A stretch of DNA of 64,000 nt, taken from Micromonospora phaseoli (GTDB lineage: Bacteria > Actinomycetota > Actinomycetes > Mycobacteriales > Micromonosporaceae). The stretch lies in contig NZ_FNYV01000017.1 of assembly GCF_900109115.1 (NCBI RefSeq), positions 1-64,000 on the forward strand. The letters are read 5' to 3'. Positions 7,742 to 16,098 of the stretch are shown in pieces (the stretch's first letter is position 1; each line of letters opens with the position of its first letter). The translations under genes were made by a program, and so were the position numbers. The notes beneath the pieces were generated by a model. It had not been told where the DNA came from. It searched no databases and saw only the letters and a program-made list of their open reading frames with translations.

Positions 7742-8033
7742 TCTTCTGCACCTCTCGGCCAGCCCGCAGTTCAGCCGGCCCATGGTGCTGCGACTGATCC
7801 GGATACTCCCGCGCACCACCTACGACGGGTGGCTGTGGGTGGAGGGGTATCAGCTCAACGCGGCTGGCGACGCTGTCGAGCGGCGGGAGTTGTTCGTGCG
7901 GGTGGCTGGGGTCCGGCAACTCCCGGCCATCCTGCCCGCTGCGGTCAAGCCAGCACGCCGAGCTGCGGCCCGCCGGTCGGGGCGTGCGGGTGCAGGCGAT
8001 CGATCGCACCCGCACGCCCCGACCAGCCGGTGA
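7719..8033 (+). CDS. Small conserved-looking protein (104 aa), third gene of the micro-operon
   Basis: Starts at GTG 7719 inside the previous gene, with GGAAAGG upstream. The first 70 residues look like a folded domain (LIRILPRTTYDGWLWVEGYQLN...ERRELFVRVAGVRQL). The last 30 are Arg/Ala/Pro-rich and are encoded by a strong stem-loop (7979-8020), so the 3' end of the real gene may be shorter in related strains. The function is unknown. It is convergent with the GH30 gene, 14 bases away. Confidence 0.65.
   Translation: MPPFGSGDLLHLSASPQFSRPMVLRLIRILPRTTYDGWLWVEGYQLNAAGDAVERRELFVRVAGVRQLPAILPAAVKPARRAAARRSGRAGAGDRSHPHAPTSR
7979..8020. terminator. Bidirectional stem-loop overlapping a gene end
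   Basis: Perfect 15-base arms (GGGGCGTGCGGGTGC and its complement) with a 12-base loop. It lies between convergent genes but inside the last codons of the 104-residue protein, and could end transcription from both sides. Confidence 0.75.
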
Positions 8034-8047
8034 CCGGTCGAGGGCTT

Positions 8048-9766
8048 TCAGGAGGTCAGCACGACCGTGGAGATGCTGCGTGCGCCGACGTTGACGGTGA
8101 CCTGCCCGCCATTCACGCCGACCGGCTGGCTGGCTGCATTGCTGTTCTGCGAGGTGAGGTAATGCTCGGCCCGGGTGACGTTCTGCGGCACCTGGATCAC
8201 GGCATTGTTGACCGCGCTTGTCGACCGGTTGAGGATCACCAACGTGGTCTTCCCGCCACTACCCAGATAGGCGGTCACCTCCAGCGGCGAGGCCTTGGAA
8301 CTCTTCGTCAGGGCCACCCGCTGGTCGCCGGGGCGGACATACTTGGAGTACTGCGAGAACGCGTACCCGCGCTTGAGCGGCGCCCCTGCGGTGGTGCCGA
8401 AGGCTGACTCGCCATCACCGATGAAGGAGTAGTAGCGCTTGCCGTACCACCAGATGTAGGCGGTCCAGTTCGATTCCATCGACCTGTGCACCGTACGCAT
8501 GATGTCGTCGAGCGTCTCGTTCCAGACCGTCTGGTTACTGGGGTTGCCCCAGATGTTGGAGCCGTTGCCGTCGGCCTCGTGCAAGTTCCATTCGGTCATC
8601 CACACCGGCTTGTTGTGCTGGTCAGCCAGGGGGTACGACCGCAGTCGACCCGAGGCCTCGGTGCCGTACAGGTGGCCGCCGATGTAGCCGATGTTGTTCC
8701 GAGCGGTCGCGTCGTTCAGGGTCGGATCGGTGTACGTGTAGTTCAGGTTTACCGCCTCGGCGACCATCAGCCTGGTGTTCTGCACTCTCGCACCGTGGTC
8801 GCGTACGAAGTTCCGCAGCTCGGTGCCGCTCCAGTCCATCGAGTCGTAGTCCGGGTGCCAGTCCGGCTCGTTCTGCACCGACGTGACATCGATCGTCACG
8901 CCCTGGTCGCGCATGTACTGGACATAGCTGTTCAGATGGTTCGCGTAGTCGTCGTAGTAGTCGGTCCTCAGCTTGCCGCCGTTGATCCGGCTGTTGTTCG
9001 TCTTCCAGGCCGCCGGTGCCGTCCACGGCGAGGCGAGGATCTTCACCCCCGACCCGTACGACTTCGCCGTTCGCAGGGCGTTCACCTGGGTCGGCCACTC
9101 ACCGGAGACCGGCGAGATGCCGGTACGCACGATCGACAGGCCCAGCTGGTTGGCGCCCAGCCCGACCAGCGTCTGCGTCTCGGCGGTCGACCACGCGCTG
9201 CCCCAGATCGACACCGCAGCCCCGAACCCGTCGACGGTCTGGTACCTGGTCGCGGGGTTCACCGTGATGTCCGCCGGCCCGGTCGGGGGCGGGGTGGTCG
9301 GCGGCGGTGGGGTGGTCGGCGGTGGGGTGGTGGGTGTCGTGCTCCCGGTGCAGGCCACCCCATTGAGCGTGAAACTGGTCGGAGCGGGGTTGCTGCCGGT
9401 CCACGAGCCGTTGAAGCCGAACGAGGTCGTGCCGTTGGTGGCGATGGCACCGTTGTAGCTGACGTTCCTGGCGGTGACCGCGGCACCGCTCTGGGTCAGC
9501 GTCGTGTTCCATGCCTGCGTGACGGTCTGGCCAGCGCTGTAGTTCCAGGTCAGCGTCCAATTCGTGACCGGATCACCGAGATTGGTGATGGTGACGTTGG
9601 CGCCGAAGCCGCCCTGCCACTGCGATGACACGGCGTAGTTCACCGAGCAGCCTGCGGCTGCTGCACCGGCTGGCAGTGCCATGGCGGCTGCGGTCGAGGC
9701 CAGGAGCACGGTACCCACCGACACCCGGGCGGCGTTGACCTTGAGTCTTCTCTTGACGCTTCTCAT
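8048..9766 (-). CDS. Secreted glucuronoxylanase, GH30 with N-terminal CBM2
   Basis: A 572-residue extracellular enzyme. A signal peptide (about 1-36, ending AGAAAA) is followed by a family 2 carbohydrate-binding module (about 37-140, CSVNYAVSSQWQGGFGANV), a Pro-Thr linker and a GH30 catalytic domain from about 168. The general acid/base is the Glu of SVQNEPDW (near 298) and the nucleophile the Glu of WMTEWNLHE (near 392), matching GH30 subfamily 8 enzymes, which cut xylan at glucuronic-acid-substituted positions. The C-terminal beta-sandwich typical of GH30 is present (VALTKSSKASPLEV...STVVL). The ATG at 9766 is chosen because GGAGG lies 12 bases upstream and the signal peptide begins there; the longer open frame upstream is not coding-like. 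A GGGAGCGCTCCC operator lies 61 bases upstream. Confidence 0.93.
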   Translation of the reverse strand: MRSVKRRLKVNAARVSVGTVLLASTAAAMALPAGAAAAGCSVNYAVSSQWQGGFGANVTITNLGDPVTNWTLTWNYSAGQTVTQAWNTTLTQSGAAVTARNVSYNGAIATNGTTSFGFNGSWTGSNPAPTSFTLNGVACTGSTTPTTPPPTTPPPPTTPPPTGPADITVNPATRYQTVDGFGAAVSIWGSAWSTAETQTLVGLGANQLGLSIVRTGISPVSGEWPTQVNALRTAKSYGSGVKILASPWTAPAAWKTNNSRINGGKLRTDYYDDYANHLNSYVQYMRDQGVTIDVTSVQNEPDWHPDYDSMDWSGTELRNFVRDHGARVQNTRLMVAEAVNLNYTYTDPTLNDATARNNIGYIGGHLYGTEASGRLRSYPLADQHNKPVWMTEWNLHEADGNGSNIWGNPSNQTVWNETLDDIMRTVHRSMESNWTAYIWWYGKRYYSFIGDGESAFGTTAGAPLKRGYAFSQYSKYVRPGDQRVALTKSSKASPLEVTAYLGSGGKTTLVILNRSTSAVNNAVIQVPQNVTRAEHYLTSQNSNAASQPVGVNGGQVTVNVGARSISTVVLTS

Positions 9767-9826
9767 CGCTCTGTGGTCCTCCAGGGTTGCAGGTTGGCGA
9801 GCTTCCACCGACGACGACGCAGAAAC

Positions 9827-9838
9827 GGGAGCGCTCCC
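9827..9838. promoter_or_regulatory. CebR/CelR-type operator
   Basis: A perfect 12-base palindrome GGGAGCGCTCCC, the core of the TGGGAGCGCTCCCA box used by the LacI-family repressors CebR (Streptomyces) and CelR (Thermobifida) on cellulase genes. It lies 61 bases upstream of the GH30 start. Confidence 0.8.
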
Positions 9839-10183
9839 ACGGCGCGACGAAGGTCGCCCAACTGCGCCCGCTGCAGGGCTTGGCCACCCACACGAGGACT
9901 TCGTACCGTGCCGGAGGCAAGCGTTTTCCTGATCGGCACGAATGTATGGCGATGAACGAAGCGTGTCAATGTAACGATCCATCGCCTCCGGGGCGGTGTC
10001 CCGCAACGAGGTGGCCGGCCCGGTTGGATCACGGCGAGCCGGGCCCGGCAAGGTCGCGAGGCCGTCCGACTTGATGTGATTGCGTGGGATAAGCCCTTGC
10101 TGGGCGGCGGTGGGCCGGCCGGGACTCACCTCGATCGACCACCAAAGCCCGGCGCGCGCCGACCGAATAGTGGCTAAATGTCG

Positions 10184-10199
10184 ATGTTAGCGCCAACAT
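10184..10199. promoter_or_regulatory. LacI-type operator, copy 1
   Basis: ATGTTAGCGCCAACAT: a 16-base palindrome with one mismatched pair and the central CG typical of LacI-family operators. It shares the TGTTA-n-CGC core with two further copies downstream. Confidence 0.65.
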
Positions 10200-10341
10200 G
10201 ATGTCTCCTGTAAGCGGCCAGCCCGTGCTTGTGCCGTTCGGCTGCGTGAGGCCTGCGGGATTCGGTGACGGGCGGTCGAGCTGGGCGCGGCGGTGTGCAG
10301 GCGGCTCTTGCGCCGAGAATGTTTCGACTTGACGAACGGCG

Positions 10342-10355
10342 TGTTATCGCTGACA
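10342..10355. promoter_or_regulatory. LacI-type operator, copy 2 (degenerate)
   Basis: TGTTATCGCTGACA, matching TGTTA-n-CGCTAACA at 12 of the 13 defined positions. It lies 184 bases upstream of the GH62 start. Confidence 0.5.
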
Positions 10356-10441
10356 GTCGATAGTCAAGGACGGCGATGTCTGTGGCTCACCGGGCAAGCC
10401 TGCTTCGCCGGATCTTCGACGTCGGGGCATGCAAGCAGGGT

Positions 10442-10455
10442 TGTTAACGCTAACA
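10442..10455. promoter_or_regulatory. LacI-type operator, copy 3
   Basis: TGTTAACGCTAACA, arms TGTTA/TAACA perfect around a CG centre, about 84 bases upstream of the GH62 start, where a repressor would cover the promoter. Confidence 0.68.
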
Positions 10456-10538
10456 GCTTCGTCGCATGGGCCCGGCCCCTGCGACGCGGTGCGCCCATCT
10501 CGGGTGGACCCGTTCGGCCTTGTCATTAAAGGAGGATC

Positions 10539-12077
10539 ATGTCTGCTCTTGGTAGTTCTCCAACGATCGCGCCGCCGTCGCGGCGGCGCGGGTTGTTGCC
10601 ACGGTTCGTCGCCGCCGGCGTGACGGCGGTGGTCGTCGGTGTTGGCGTCGTCGCGGTGGCGTCGACGCCCGCCGCTGCGGCGACGGTCGACACTAGCGCC
10701 TGGTACGTGTTGTTGAACCGAAACAGCGGCAAGGCGTTGGATGTGTACAACCTGGCCACCAACGACGGGGCGCGGATCACCCAGTGGGCCCGGAACAACG
10801 GCAACCAGCAGCAGTGGCAGTTCGTCGACTCCGGCGGCGGCTACTACCGGCTGAAGTCACGGCACTCGGGCAAGGTGCTGGACGTCTACAACTTCTCGAC
10901 CGCCAACGGTGCCAGCATCGTGCAGTGGGCCGACCACAACGGAACGAACCAGCAGTTCCGGCTGGCGGACTCGGCCGGCGGGTACGTGCGGTTGATCAAC
11001 CGGAACAGCAACAAGGTGATGGAGGTGCAGGGCGCCTCCACCGCTGACGGCGGCAACATCGTGCAGTACGACGACTGGGGCGGCAACAACCAGCAGTGGC
11101 AACTCGTCCGCGTCGACGGTGGGACCAACCCCACCACGCCGCCGCCGACGACGCCGCCGCCGGGTGGTACGTGCAGTCTGCCGTCGTCGTACCGGTGGTC
11201 GTCGACGGGTGCGTTGGCGCAGCCGAGGTCGGGTTGGGTGTCGTTGAAGGACTTCACCCACGCGCCGTACAACGGCCAGCAGTTGGTGTACGCCACCACC
11301 CACGACACGGGTACGACGTGGGGTTCGATGAACTTCGGTCTGTTCTCCAACTGGAACCAGATGGGCTCGGCCAGTCAGAACCAGATGCCGTTCGCGGCTG
11401 TCGCGCCGTCGTTGTTCTACTTCGCGCCTCGCAATGTGTGGGTGTTGGCCTACCAGTGGGGTGGACCGGCGTTCTCGTACCGGACCTCGACGGACCCCAC
11501 GAACGTCAACAGCTGGTCCGCACACCAGACGTTGTTCACCGGGAGCATCTCCAACTCCTCGACCGGCCCGATCGATCAGGCGCTCATCGGTGACGACCAG
11601 AACATGTACCTGTTCTTCGCCGGGGACAACGGTCGGATCTACCGGGCCAGCATGCCGATCGGGAACTTCCCGGGCAGCTTCGGTTCGAACTACACGACGA
11701 TCATGACCGACACTACGAACAACCTGTTCGAGGGTGTTCAGGTCTACAAGCTTCAGGGCGAGAACCGGTACCTGATGCTCGTGGAGGCGATCGGTTCGCA
11801 GGGCCGCTACTTCCGGTCGTTCACCGCGACCAGCCTGGGCGGCACCTGGACCCCGCAGGCGGCCACCGAGAGCAACCCGTTCGCCGGCAAGGCCAACAGC
11901 GGCGCGACCTGGACCAACGACATCAGCCACGGCGAGTTGATCCGGACCAACGCCGACCAGACCATGACCGTCAACGCCTGCAACCTGCAACTCCTCTACC
12001 AGGGACGCTCTCCCAACTCCGGCGGCGACTACGGCCTGCTGCCCTACCGGCCGGGCGTCCTCACCCTGCAACGCTGA
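10539..12077 (+). CDS. Secreted alpha-L-arabinofuranosidase, GH62 with ricin-type CBM13
   Basis: A 512-residue secreted enzyme that removes arabinose side chains from arabinoxylan. The signal peptide is long (to about residue 48, TPAAAA). Residues 50-190 are a beta-trefoil of three repeats (YVLLNRNSGKALDVYN, YRLKSRHSGKVLDVYN, VRLINRNSNKVMEVQG, each followed by QQW or QQF), a family 13 module. A Pro-Thr linker leads to the GH62 five-bladed propeller (about 210-512). Expected catalytic residues are the Asp in SLKDFTHAP, the Asp in GPIDQALIGDD and the Glu in LFEGVQVYK. A strong AAAGGAGG site precedes ATG 10539. It is divergent from the GH30 glucuronoxylanase; together they debranch and cut substituted xylan. 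Confidence 0.94.
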   Translation: MSALGSSPTIAPPSRRRGLLPRFVAAGVTAVVVGVGVVAVASTPAAAATVDTSAWYVLLNRNSGKALDVYNLATNDGARITQWARNNGNQQQWQFVDSGGGYYRLKSRHSGKVLDVYNFSTANGASIVQWADHNGTNQQFRLADSAGGYVRLINRNSNKVMEVQGASTADGGNIVQYDDWGGNNQQWQLVRVDGGTNPTTPPPTTPPPGGTCSLPSSYRWSSTGALAQPRSGWVSLKDFTHAPYNGQQLVYATTHDTGTTWGSMNFGLFSNWNQMGSASQNQMPFAAVAPSLFYFAPRNVWVLAYQWGGPAFSYRTSTDPTNVNSWSAHQTLFTGSISNSSTGPIDQALIGDDQNMYLFFAGDNGRIYRASMPIGNFPGSFGSNYTTIMTDTTNNLFEGVQVYKLQGENRYLMLVEAIGSQGRYFRSFTATSLGGTWTPQAATESNPFAGKANSGATWTNDISHGELIRTNADQTMTVNACNLQLLYQGRSPNSGGDYGLLPYRPGVLTLQR

Positions 12078-12132
12078 CGATCCGACGCGAACGCTCTCAC
12101 CGTTCGCGGTAAAGATCGCGTGGAGCTGAAAC

Positions 12133-12160
12133 GGCGGGCTCGGTGCAAGCCGAGCCCGCC
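12133..12160. terminator. Stem-loop terminator
   Basis: 11-base perfect arms GGCGGGCTCGG/CCGAGCCCGCC with a six-base loop, 55 bases after the GH62 stop. Confidence 0.8.
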
Positions 12161-12220
12161 CAGGCTCTTTCGAAAGATCCCGTCGCTACACCAGCAGTAC
12201 CTGCGACGAGCATCGACCGT

Positions 12221-12670
12221 TCAGCAGCCACGCGGCCTCGGGAAGCCCGCCACCACGATCCCGTACAGCAGGTGGTCGGCGGTCAGGGCCAACTGCTCGT
12301 GGACGTCGGTCAACCGCTGCTCGATGCGTAATGCCGGAGCGATGCCGATGTGATAGGAGACCAGGAGGGCGACGCCGTAGAGCGGACCCACCCACAGCCG
12401 GCGGCGCAGGTGGACCGGGAGCATCCCGAAGGCCACCCCTGCGCTGAGACCGTACCCCCAGTGTGCCGCCGCCAGGAGAGCTGGCTGGTGACTCCGGTGC
12501 ATCCGGTTGAGCAGCCCGGGTGCCAGCTTCTCCAGCACGGATTTGGGTGGGGAACTCTCCACCAGGTTCAGCGAGGTGGTCGCCTGCCGCAGGCCGGACA
12601 TGGCCATCGCCGCGACCACTCCGCGTATGCCGGCCCTGACCATCGTGCCCCGGTTGAACTCCAGTCTCAT
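12221..12670 (-). CDS. YagU-like integral membrane protein
   Basis: A 149-residue protein with several hydrophobic segments (about 14-30, 66-85 and 92-112) and the layout of the YagU/DUF1440 family of small bacterial membrane proteins: GIRGVVAAMAMSGLRQ, then HWGYGLSAGVAFGML, and a final LTADHLLYGIVVAG. The E. coli member is linked to acid tolerance, but no function is established for actinobacterial ones. A GGGAG site supports ATG 12670. Confidence 0.68.
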   Translation of the reverse strand: MRLEFNRGTMVRAGIRGVVAAMAMSGLRQATTSLNLVESSPPKSVLEKLAPGLLNRMHRSHQPALLAAAHWGYGLSAGVAFGMLPVHLRRRLWVGPLYGVALLVSYHIGIAPALRIEQRLTDVHEQLALTADHLLYGIVVAGFPRPRGC

Positions 12671-12779
12671 TACAACTCCCAGATGGCAGGCGGCAGGACC
12701 TCGCGACCTACCCCTTGGTCGGGCTGGAAAACCGGATTCGTGACGGCCGTCGCTGCATTCGCCGGTGTGTTATCTCTGC

Positions 12780-13163
12780 TCAGCGGGGCAGTTCGTCGCG
12801 GAGGTCTTCGATTCGGCGGTCGAGCCGGTCGACCGCGTCTTCGTTGTTGAGGAAGGTCGTGATTCCGGCAGCGAACGCGAGGGCCACCAGCACCGCCAAG
12901 ACGCTGAGGACGAGGCCGCCGATGGCGACTCCGCGGCCGGTGACGCCGGGGCGTCTGGCCATTCGTAGGCCGACGATACCGAGGACGATGCCGATGATCC
13001 CCAGCAGGAGTCCCACCGTTGAGAGGAAAACGGTGAGGACGCTGATCAGGGCGGCGACTCCGAACACCAGAGCGAATGCGGAGGCGGCGCTGGTCTTGGC
13101 CGCAGTGCCGGACTCGCCCGTACGGGAACGGATGGGATGGTCGGGTTGATTGGACGCCGCCAT
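12780..13163 (-). CDS. DUF4190-like small membrane protein
   Basis: A 127-residue protein: a polar N-terminus rich in Ser/Thr (1-30), two adjacent hydrophobic segments (about 32-65 and 80-103) separated by a short basic loop ARRPGVTGRG, and a charged C-terminal helix with possible coiled-coil character (DAVDRLDRRIEDLRDEL). This is the layout of the DUF4190 family. ATG 13163 has GAAGG-type bases upstream and is preferred to 13184. It is divergent from the AraC regulator. Confidence 0.72.
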   Translation of the reverse strand: MAASNQPDHPIRSRTGESGTAAKTSAASAFALVFGVAALISVLTVFLSTVGLLLGIIGIVLGIVGLRMARRPGVTGRGVAIGGLVLSVLAVLVALAFAAGITTFLNNEDAVDRLDRRIEDLRDELPR

Positions 13164-13296
13164 GTTCGCCTCGCCTTCTCGCATCGCTTCCGGGTCGGCA
13201 GCGGATGCCCGCTCTGCCGGGGGCTATGCCCCCACCGGGGCTGGCAACCCACACCGGCGAGGGCGGAGTGGCAGTCGCTGTGCCTATCCTCTACCC

Positions 13297-14010
13297 GTGG
13301 GAGGACTGCGGTTCGAGACGCGCACGTCCGACTCGCCGTGGGTCGACACCGTGTGGACCTGCGCGAGCGAGCAGGTCGCCGAGATGACCTCCGTCGCTGC
13401 GGTGTGCTGGGGCCTGGTGTTCTGGGAGCGCGAGGGCAAGGCGTACGCGAGCATCTCCGGCCCCGAGACGAGGGCCAGCACGGCGCCGGTGCCGGCCGGC
13501 GCGACCTTCGTCGGTATCGAGTTCGCCGTGGGCACGTCGCTGCACGCGGTACCCACGCCTACCCTGGTCGACTCTGGCGTCGAACTCCCCGACACCACCC
13601 GCAGGACCTTCTGGCTGGACGGCGTCCGCTGGGAGACGCCCGTCGCCGACGACGCCGAGGCTCTGGTCGACCGTCTCGTCCGCTCCGGAGCCGTGGTCCG
13701 TGACCCGCTCGTCACCGAGGTCCGCCGGGGCTACCGTCCAGCGGCCTCGGGACGCACCGTCGAACGCCGGTTCCGAGCAGCGACCGGGCTCACCCAGGGG
13801 GCAGTACGACAGATCGAACGGGTACGCAAGGCCTCGGCGCTCCTGGCCGGTGGTGTCCCGGTCGCCGACGTCGTCTCCGACCTCGGGTACTTCGACGAGC
13901 CGCACCTGGCCCACACACTGCGCCGGTTTGTCGGGCGTACGGCGCGACAACTCCGCGAGGGCACCGGCGATGCGATCGCGCTGGATCTTGATCAGGTGAC
14001 CACGTCGTAG
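13297..14010 (+). CDS. AraC-family transcriptional regulator
   Basis: A 237-residue regulator. The C-terminal part (about 150-225) is an AraC double helix-turn-helix: GRTVERRFRAATGLTQGAVRQIERVRKASALLAGG, then VADVVSDLGYFDEPHLAHTLRRFVG. The N-terminal 140 residues form a sensor domain of unknown ligand. The GTG at 13297 is chosen because sequence before it is not conserved-looking. It is convergent with, and overlaps by 19 bases, a dihydrofolate-reductase-like gene; AraC/RibD-like pairs of this kind are common in actinomycetes. Confidence 0.82.
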   Translation: MGGLRFETRTSDSPWVDTVWTCASEQVAEMTSVAAVCWGLVFWEREGKAYASISGPETRASTAPVPAGATFVGIEFAVGTSLHAVPTPTLVDSGVELPDTTRRTFWLDGVRWETPVADDAEALVDRLVRSGAVVRDPLVTEVRRGYRPAASGRTVERRFRAATGLTQGAVRQIERVRKASALLAGGVPVADVVSDLGYFDEPHLAHTLRRFVGRTARQLREGTGDAIALDLDQVTTS

Positions 14011-14570
14011 ATCAGCTTGACCACACCGTTCGGGTAGGCCGCCGACTCCCGGAGGCGCAGTGCCTGCTTGTCCTTGTCCGCATTGCTGAACAGGCTCTTT
14101 CCGGCCCCGAGCAGCACCGGGAAGACGAGCAGGTGATACCGGTCGATCAGGCCCGCGTCCGAGAGCCGTCGGGCGAGTTCCGCACTCCCGTGGATGAAGA
14201 TCGCGCCACCCTCGCTCTTCTTGAGCTCGGCAACGTCTTCGGTCGAGCGCAGGATCGTCGTCGGACCCCATCCCTCGACGATCGCGTCTTCGGGCAGCGT
14301 GGTCGAGACCACGTACTTGGGCAGCTCCCGGTAGGCGGCGTGGTCCTCCGAGTCGCGCCAGGTGGGCGCGAACGCCTCGTAGCTTCGGCGGCCGAACACC
14401 AGTGCCGTGGTGTCCGCAAGCTCTTCGCCCTTGAGGGAGAATGCCTCCGGCAGGAACTCGATGTCCTTGACCACCCAGCCGCCGCTGCGATGCTCCTCGC
14501 CCGGCCCACCGCCGGGGGAGTCCACGACACCATCGAGCGAGACGAACCCGGTGTAGACCAGATCACGCAT
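13992..14570 (-). CDS. Dihydrofolate reductase / RibD C-terminal family protein
   Basis: A 192-residue protein of the RibD_C/DHFR-like family. The start YTGFVSLDGVVDSPGG is the family signature. Further features are VFGRRSYEAFAPTW, KYVVSTTL, IFIHGSAELARRL (the NADPH-binding Gly segment) and LLVFPVLLGAGKSLF. Members are NADPH-binding reductases of mostly unknown substrate, and resistance or riboflavin-type roles are not shown. GAGGAG nine bases upstream supports the ATG. Confidence 0.85.
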   Translation of the reverse strand: MRDLVYTGFVSLDGVVDSPGGGPGEEHRSGGWVVKDIEFLPEAFSLKGEELADTTALVFGRRSYEAFAPTWRDSEDHAAYRELPKYVVSTTLPEDAIVEGWGPTTILRSTEDVAELKKSEGGAIFIHGSAELARRLSDAGLIDRYHLLVFPVLLGAGKSLFSNADKDKQALRLRESAAYPNGVVKLIYDVVT

Positions 14571-14764
14571 GTGCTGTTCTCCTCATTGTCGAGCGACGAG
14601 GCGCAATGCCCGCGCCCATGCTAGGGAGTGTCCCCGCCGCCGTCTTGTATGGAAACGACGGGACGGCGGACCTGTCGCGATCGGTCATCGCGGTCAGGCC
14701 AGCCAGGCGATTCCTCGATGGCGGCGGGGTTGACGGCGTCGGCGGGCGCGGGCCTGGCGCCGGC

Positions 14765-15895
14765 TCAGGCCTCCTCGTCGCCGCCCTCGTCGTCACCGAA
14801 GGAGTCGAAGACCTCCTCGGCGACCATGCCGCCGGCGAAGCCGAGCGCCGCGCCGCCGACGACCCCGGCGGCGACGGCGCCCATGCCCGGGCCGCTCCGC
14901 TCGTGGTGCTCCTCGTAGTGGCCGCCAGGGTGGCCGTGGGCAGCTTGCCCGTATCCGGGAGCGCCGTAGGCCGGCTGCCCGTAGCCCGCCGGCGGATAGG
15001 CCGGGGCGCCGTAGCCCTGGCCCGGCTGCAGGTAGCCGGGAGGCGGGGGCGGGGGCGGGTAGCCGGGGGTGCCGAAGCCCTGCGCGGGTGGGGCGTAGCC
15101 GTGGCCGGCGCGCAGGCTCTGGTAGCCGTCGAGGGCCTGCCGGACCCAGGTGTCGACCTGTGCTGTCCAGTCGACGCGGTCGGCGTCGGCGTGCGCGACG
15201 TGGTAACGGCCGAAGGAATCGTGGCCGCCGGTGAACAGTCCACCGCGCTTGTCGAACTCGAACACGACGTCCACGCCGTGCTCGCCGGCGACGAAGGTCA
15301 GCTCGATCTCGTTGACGCCGTGGGCGTACTGCGGGGCGGCGTAGTACTCGATCTCCTGATAGAACGGCAGGCTCTGGTGCAGCCCGGAGATGTGGCCGCG
15401 TTCGAGGTCGGCGCCCTTGAATTGGAAGCCGAGTCGGCCGATGGCCTCCAGGATCCGCTCCTGCACCGGCAGCGGATGCACGGACACCGGGTCGAGGTCG
15501 CCCTTGTCGAGAGTGCCGCGGATGGCGACCTCGGTGCGCAGTCCCATGGTCATGCCGTGCAGGTGTTGCCCGTAGAGGTCGGTCACCGGGGTCTCCCACG
15601 GCATGGCGACCTGGAACGGTAGCGACAGGTGCTGCCCCTGCCCCAGGTGCATGCCTCCGGTGACGCCGACACGGTGGAACTCGACGAGCGCGTCGTAGTC
15701 CTCCGCTGCGCCTTCCATCTCCACCCGGGCGACCAGGCTGACGGTGATGTGGTCGATCTCCACGTCGTTGCTTCCGCCGGTCAGGTTCACCTGCCCGCCC
15801 AGTGCCAGCCCCGGGCGGGTGTTCGGATTGGACAGGACCGTATCGACGCTGGGGCCGCCGACCCCGAACGCGCCCAGCATCTTCTTGAACACCAC
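14765..15895 (-). CDS. spo0M: Spo0M-like sporulation-control protein
   Basis: A 376-residue arrestin-fold protein. The N-terminus VFKKMLGAFGVGGPSVDTVL is the hallmark of the Spo0M (SpoOM) family, and the conserved arrestin-like part runs to about residue 245. A low-complexity tail of Gly/Tyr/Pro (GYPPPP, GYGQPAYG) follows, with a Gly/Ala-rich hydrophobic segment and an acidic end. The GTG at 15895 has GAGGGAGA upstream and restores the normal family start; the open frame continues further up without similarity. In Bacillus, Spo0M affects sporulation and cytoskeletal organisation; in actinomycetes the role is inferred. Confidence 0.85.
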   Translation of the reverse strand: MVFKKMLGAFGVGGPSVDTVLSNPNTRPGLALGGQVNLTGGSNDVEIDHITVSLVARVEMEGAAEDYDALVEFHRVGVTGGMHLGQGQHLSLPFQVAMPWETPVTDLYGQHLHGMTMGLRTEVAIRGTLDKGDLDPVSVHPLPVQERILEAIGRLGFQFKGADLERGHISGLHQSLPFYQEIEYYAAPQYAHGVNEIELTFVAGEHGVDVVFEFDKRGGLFTGGHDSFGRYHVAHADADRVDWTAQVDTWVRQALDGYQSLRAGHGYAPPAQGFGTPGYPPPPPPPGYLQPGQGYGAPAYPPAGYGQPAYGAPGYGQAAHGHPGGHYEEHHERSGPGMGAVAAGVVGGAALGFAGGMVAEEVFDSFGDDEGGDEEA

Positions 15896-16098
15896 TAGCG
15901 TCTCCCTCGATGGCCACCGAACGTGCGGCACGGGATCCGGTGGAATTTCCACATGAATCCCTTGTGCTGCAACGAGATCAACGACGTCCATAATGGATGT
16001 CGCGGTGCCGGGAAGCTACCAACGGAACCTGAAAAGTAGCTGAGTGCACCCGGACGGTTACAGTCGGGTGTTCGCGTGGGAGTCGTCGCGCGGACCGG

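Larger units (their letters stand above)
9767..10538. promoter_or_regulatory. Divergent control region between GH30 and GH62 genes (772 bp)
   Basis: No gene is supported. The region contains four LacI-type operator candidates (listed separately) and so probably co-ordinates the two xylan-degrading genes. The rest looks structureless by eye. Confidence 0.7.

Noticed and set aside
9767..10129. N-terminal extension of the GH30 frame to 10129
   Set aside because: The added sequence covers the operator region, is not protein-like, and the signal peptide and ribosome site place the start at 9766.
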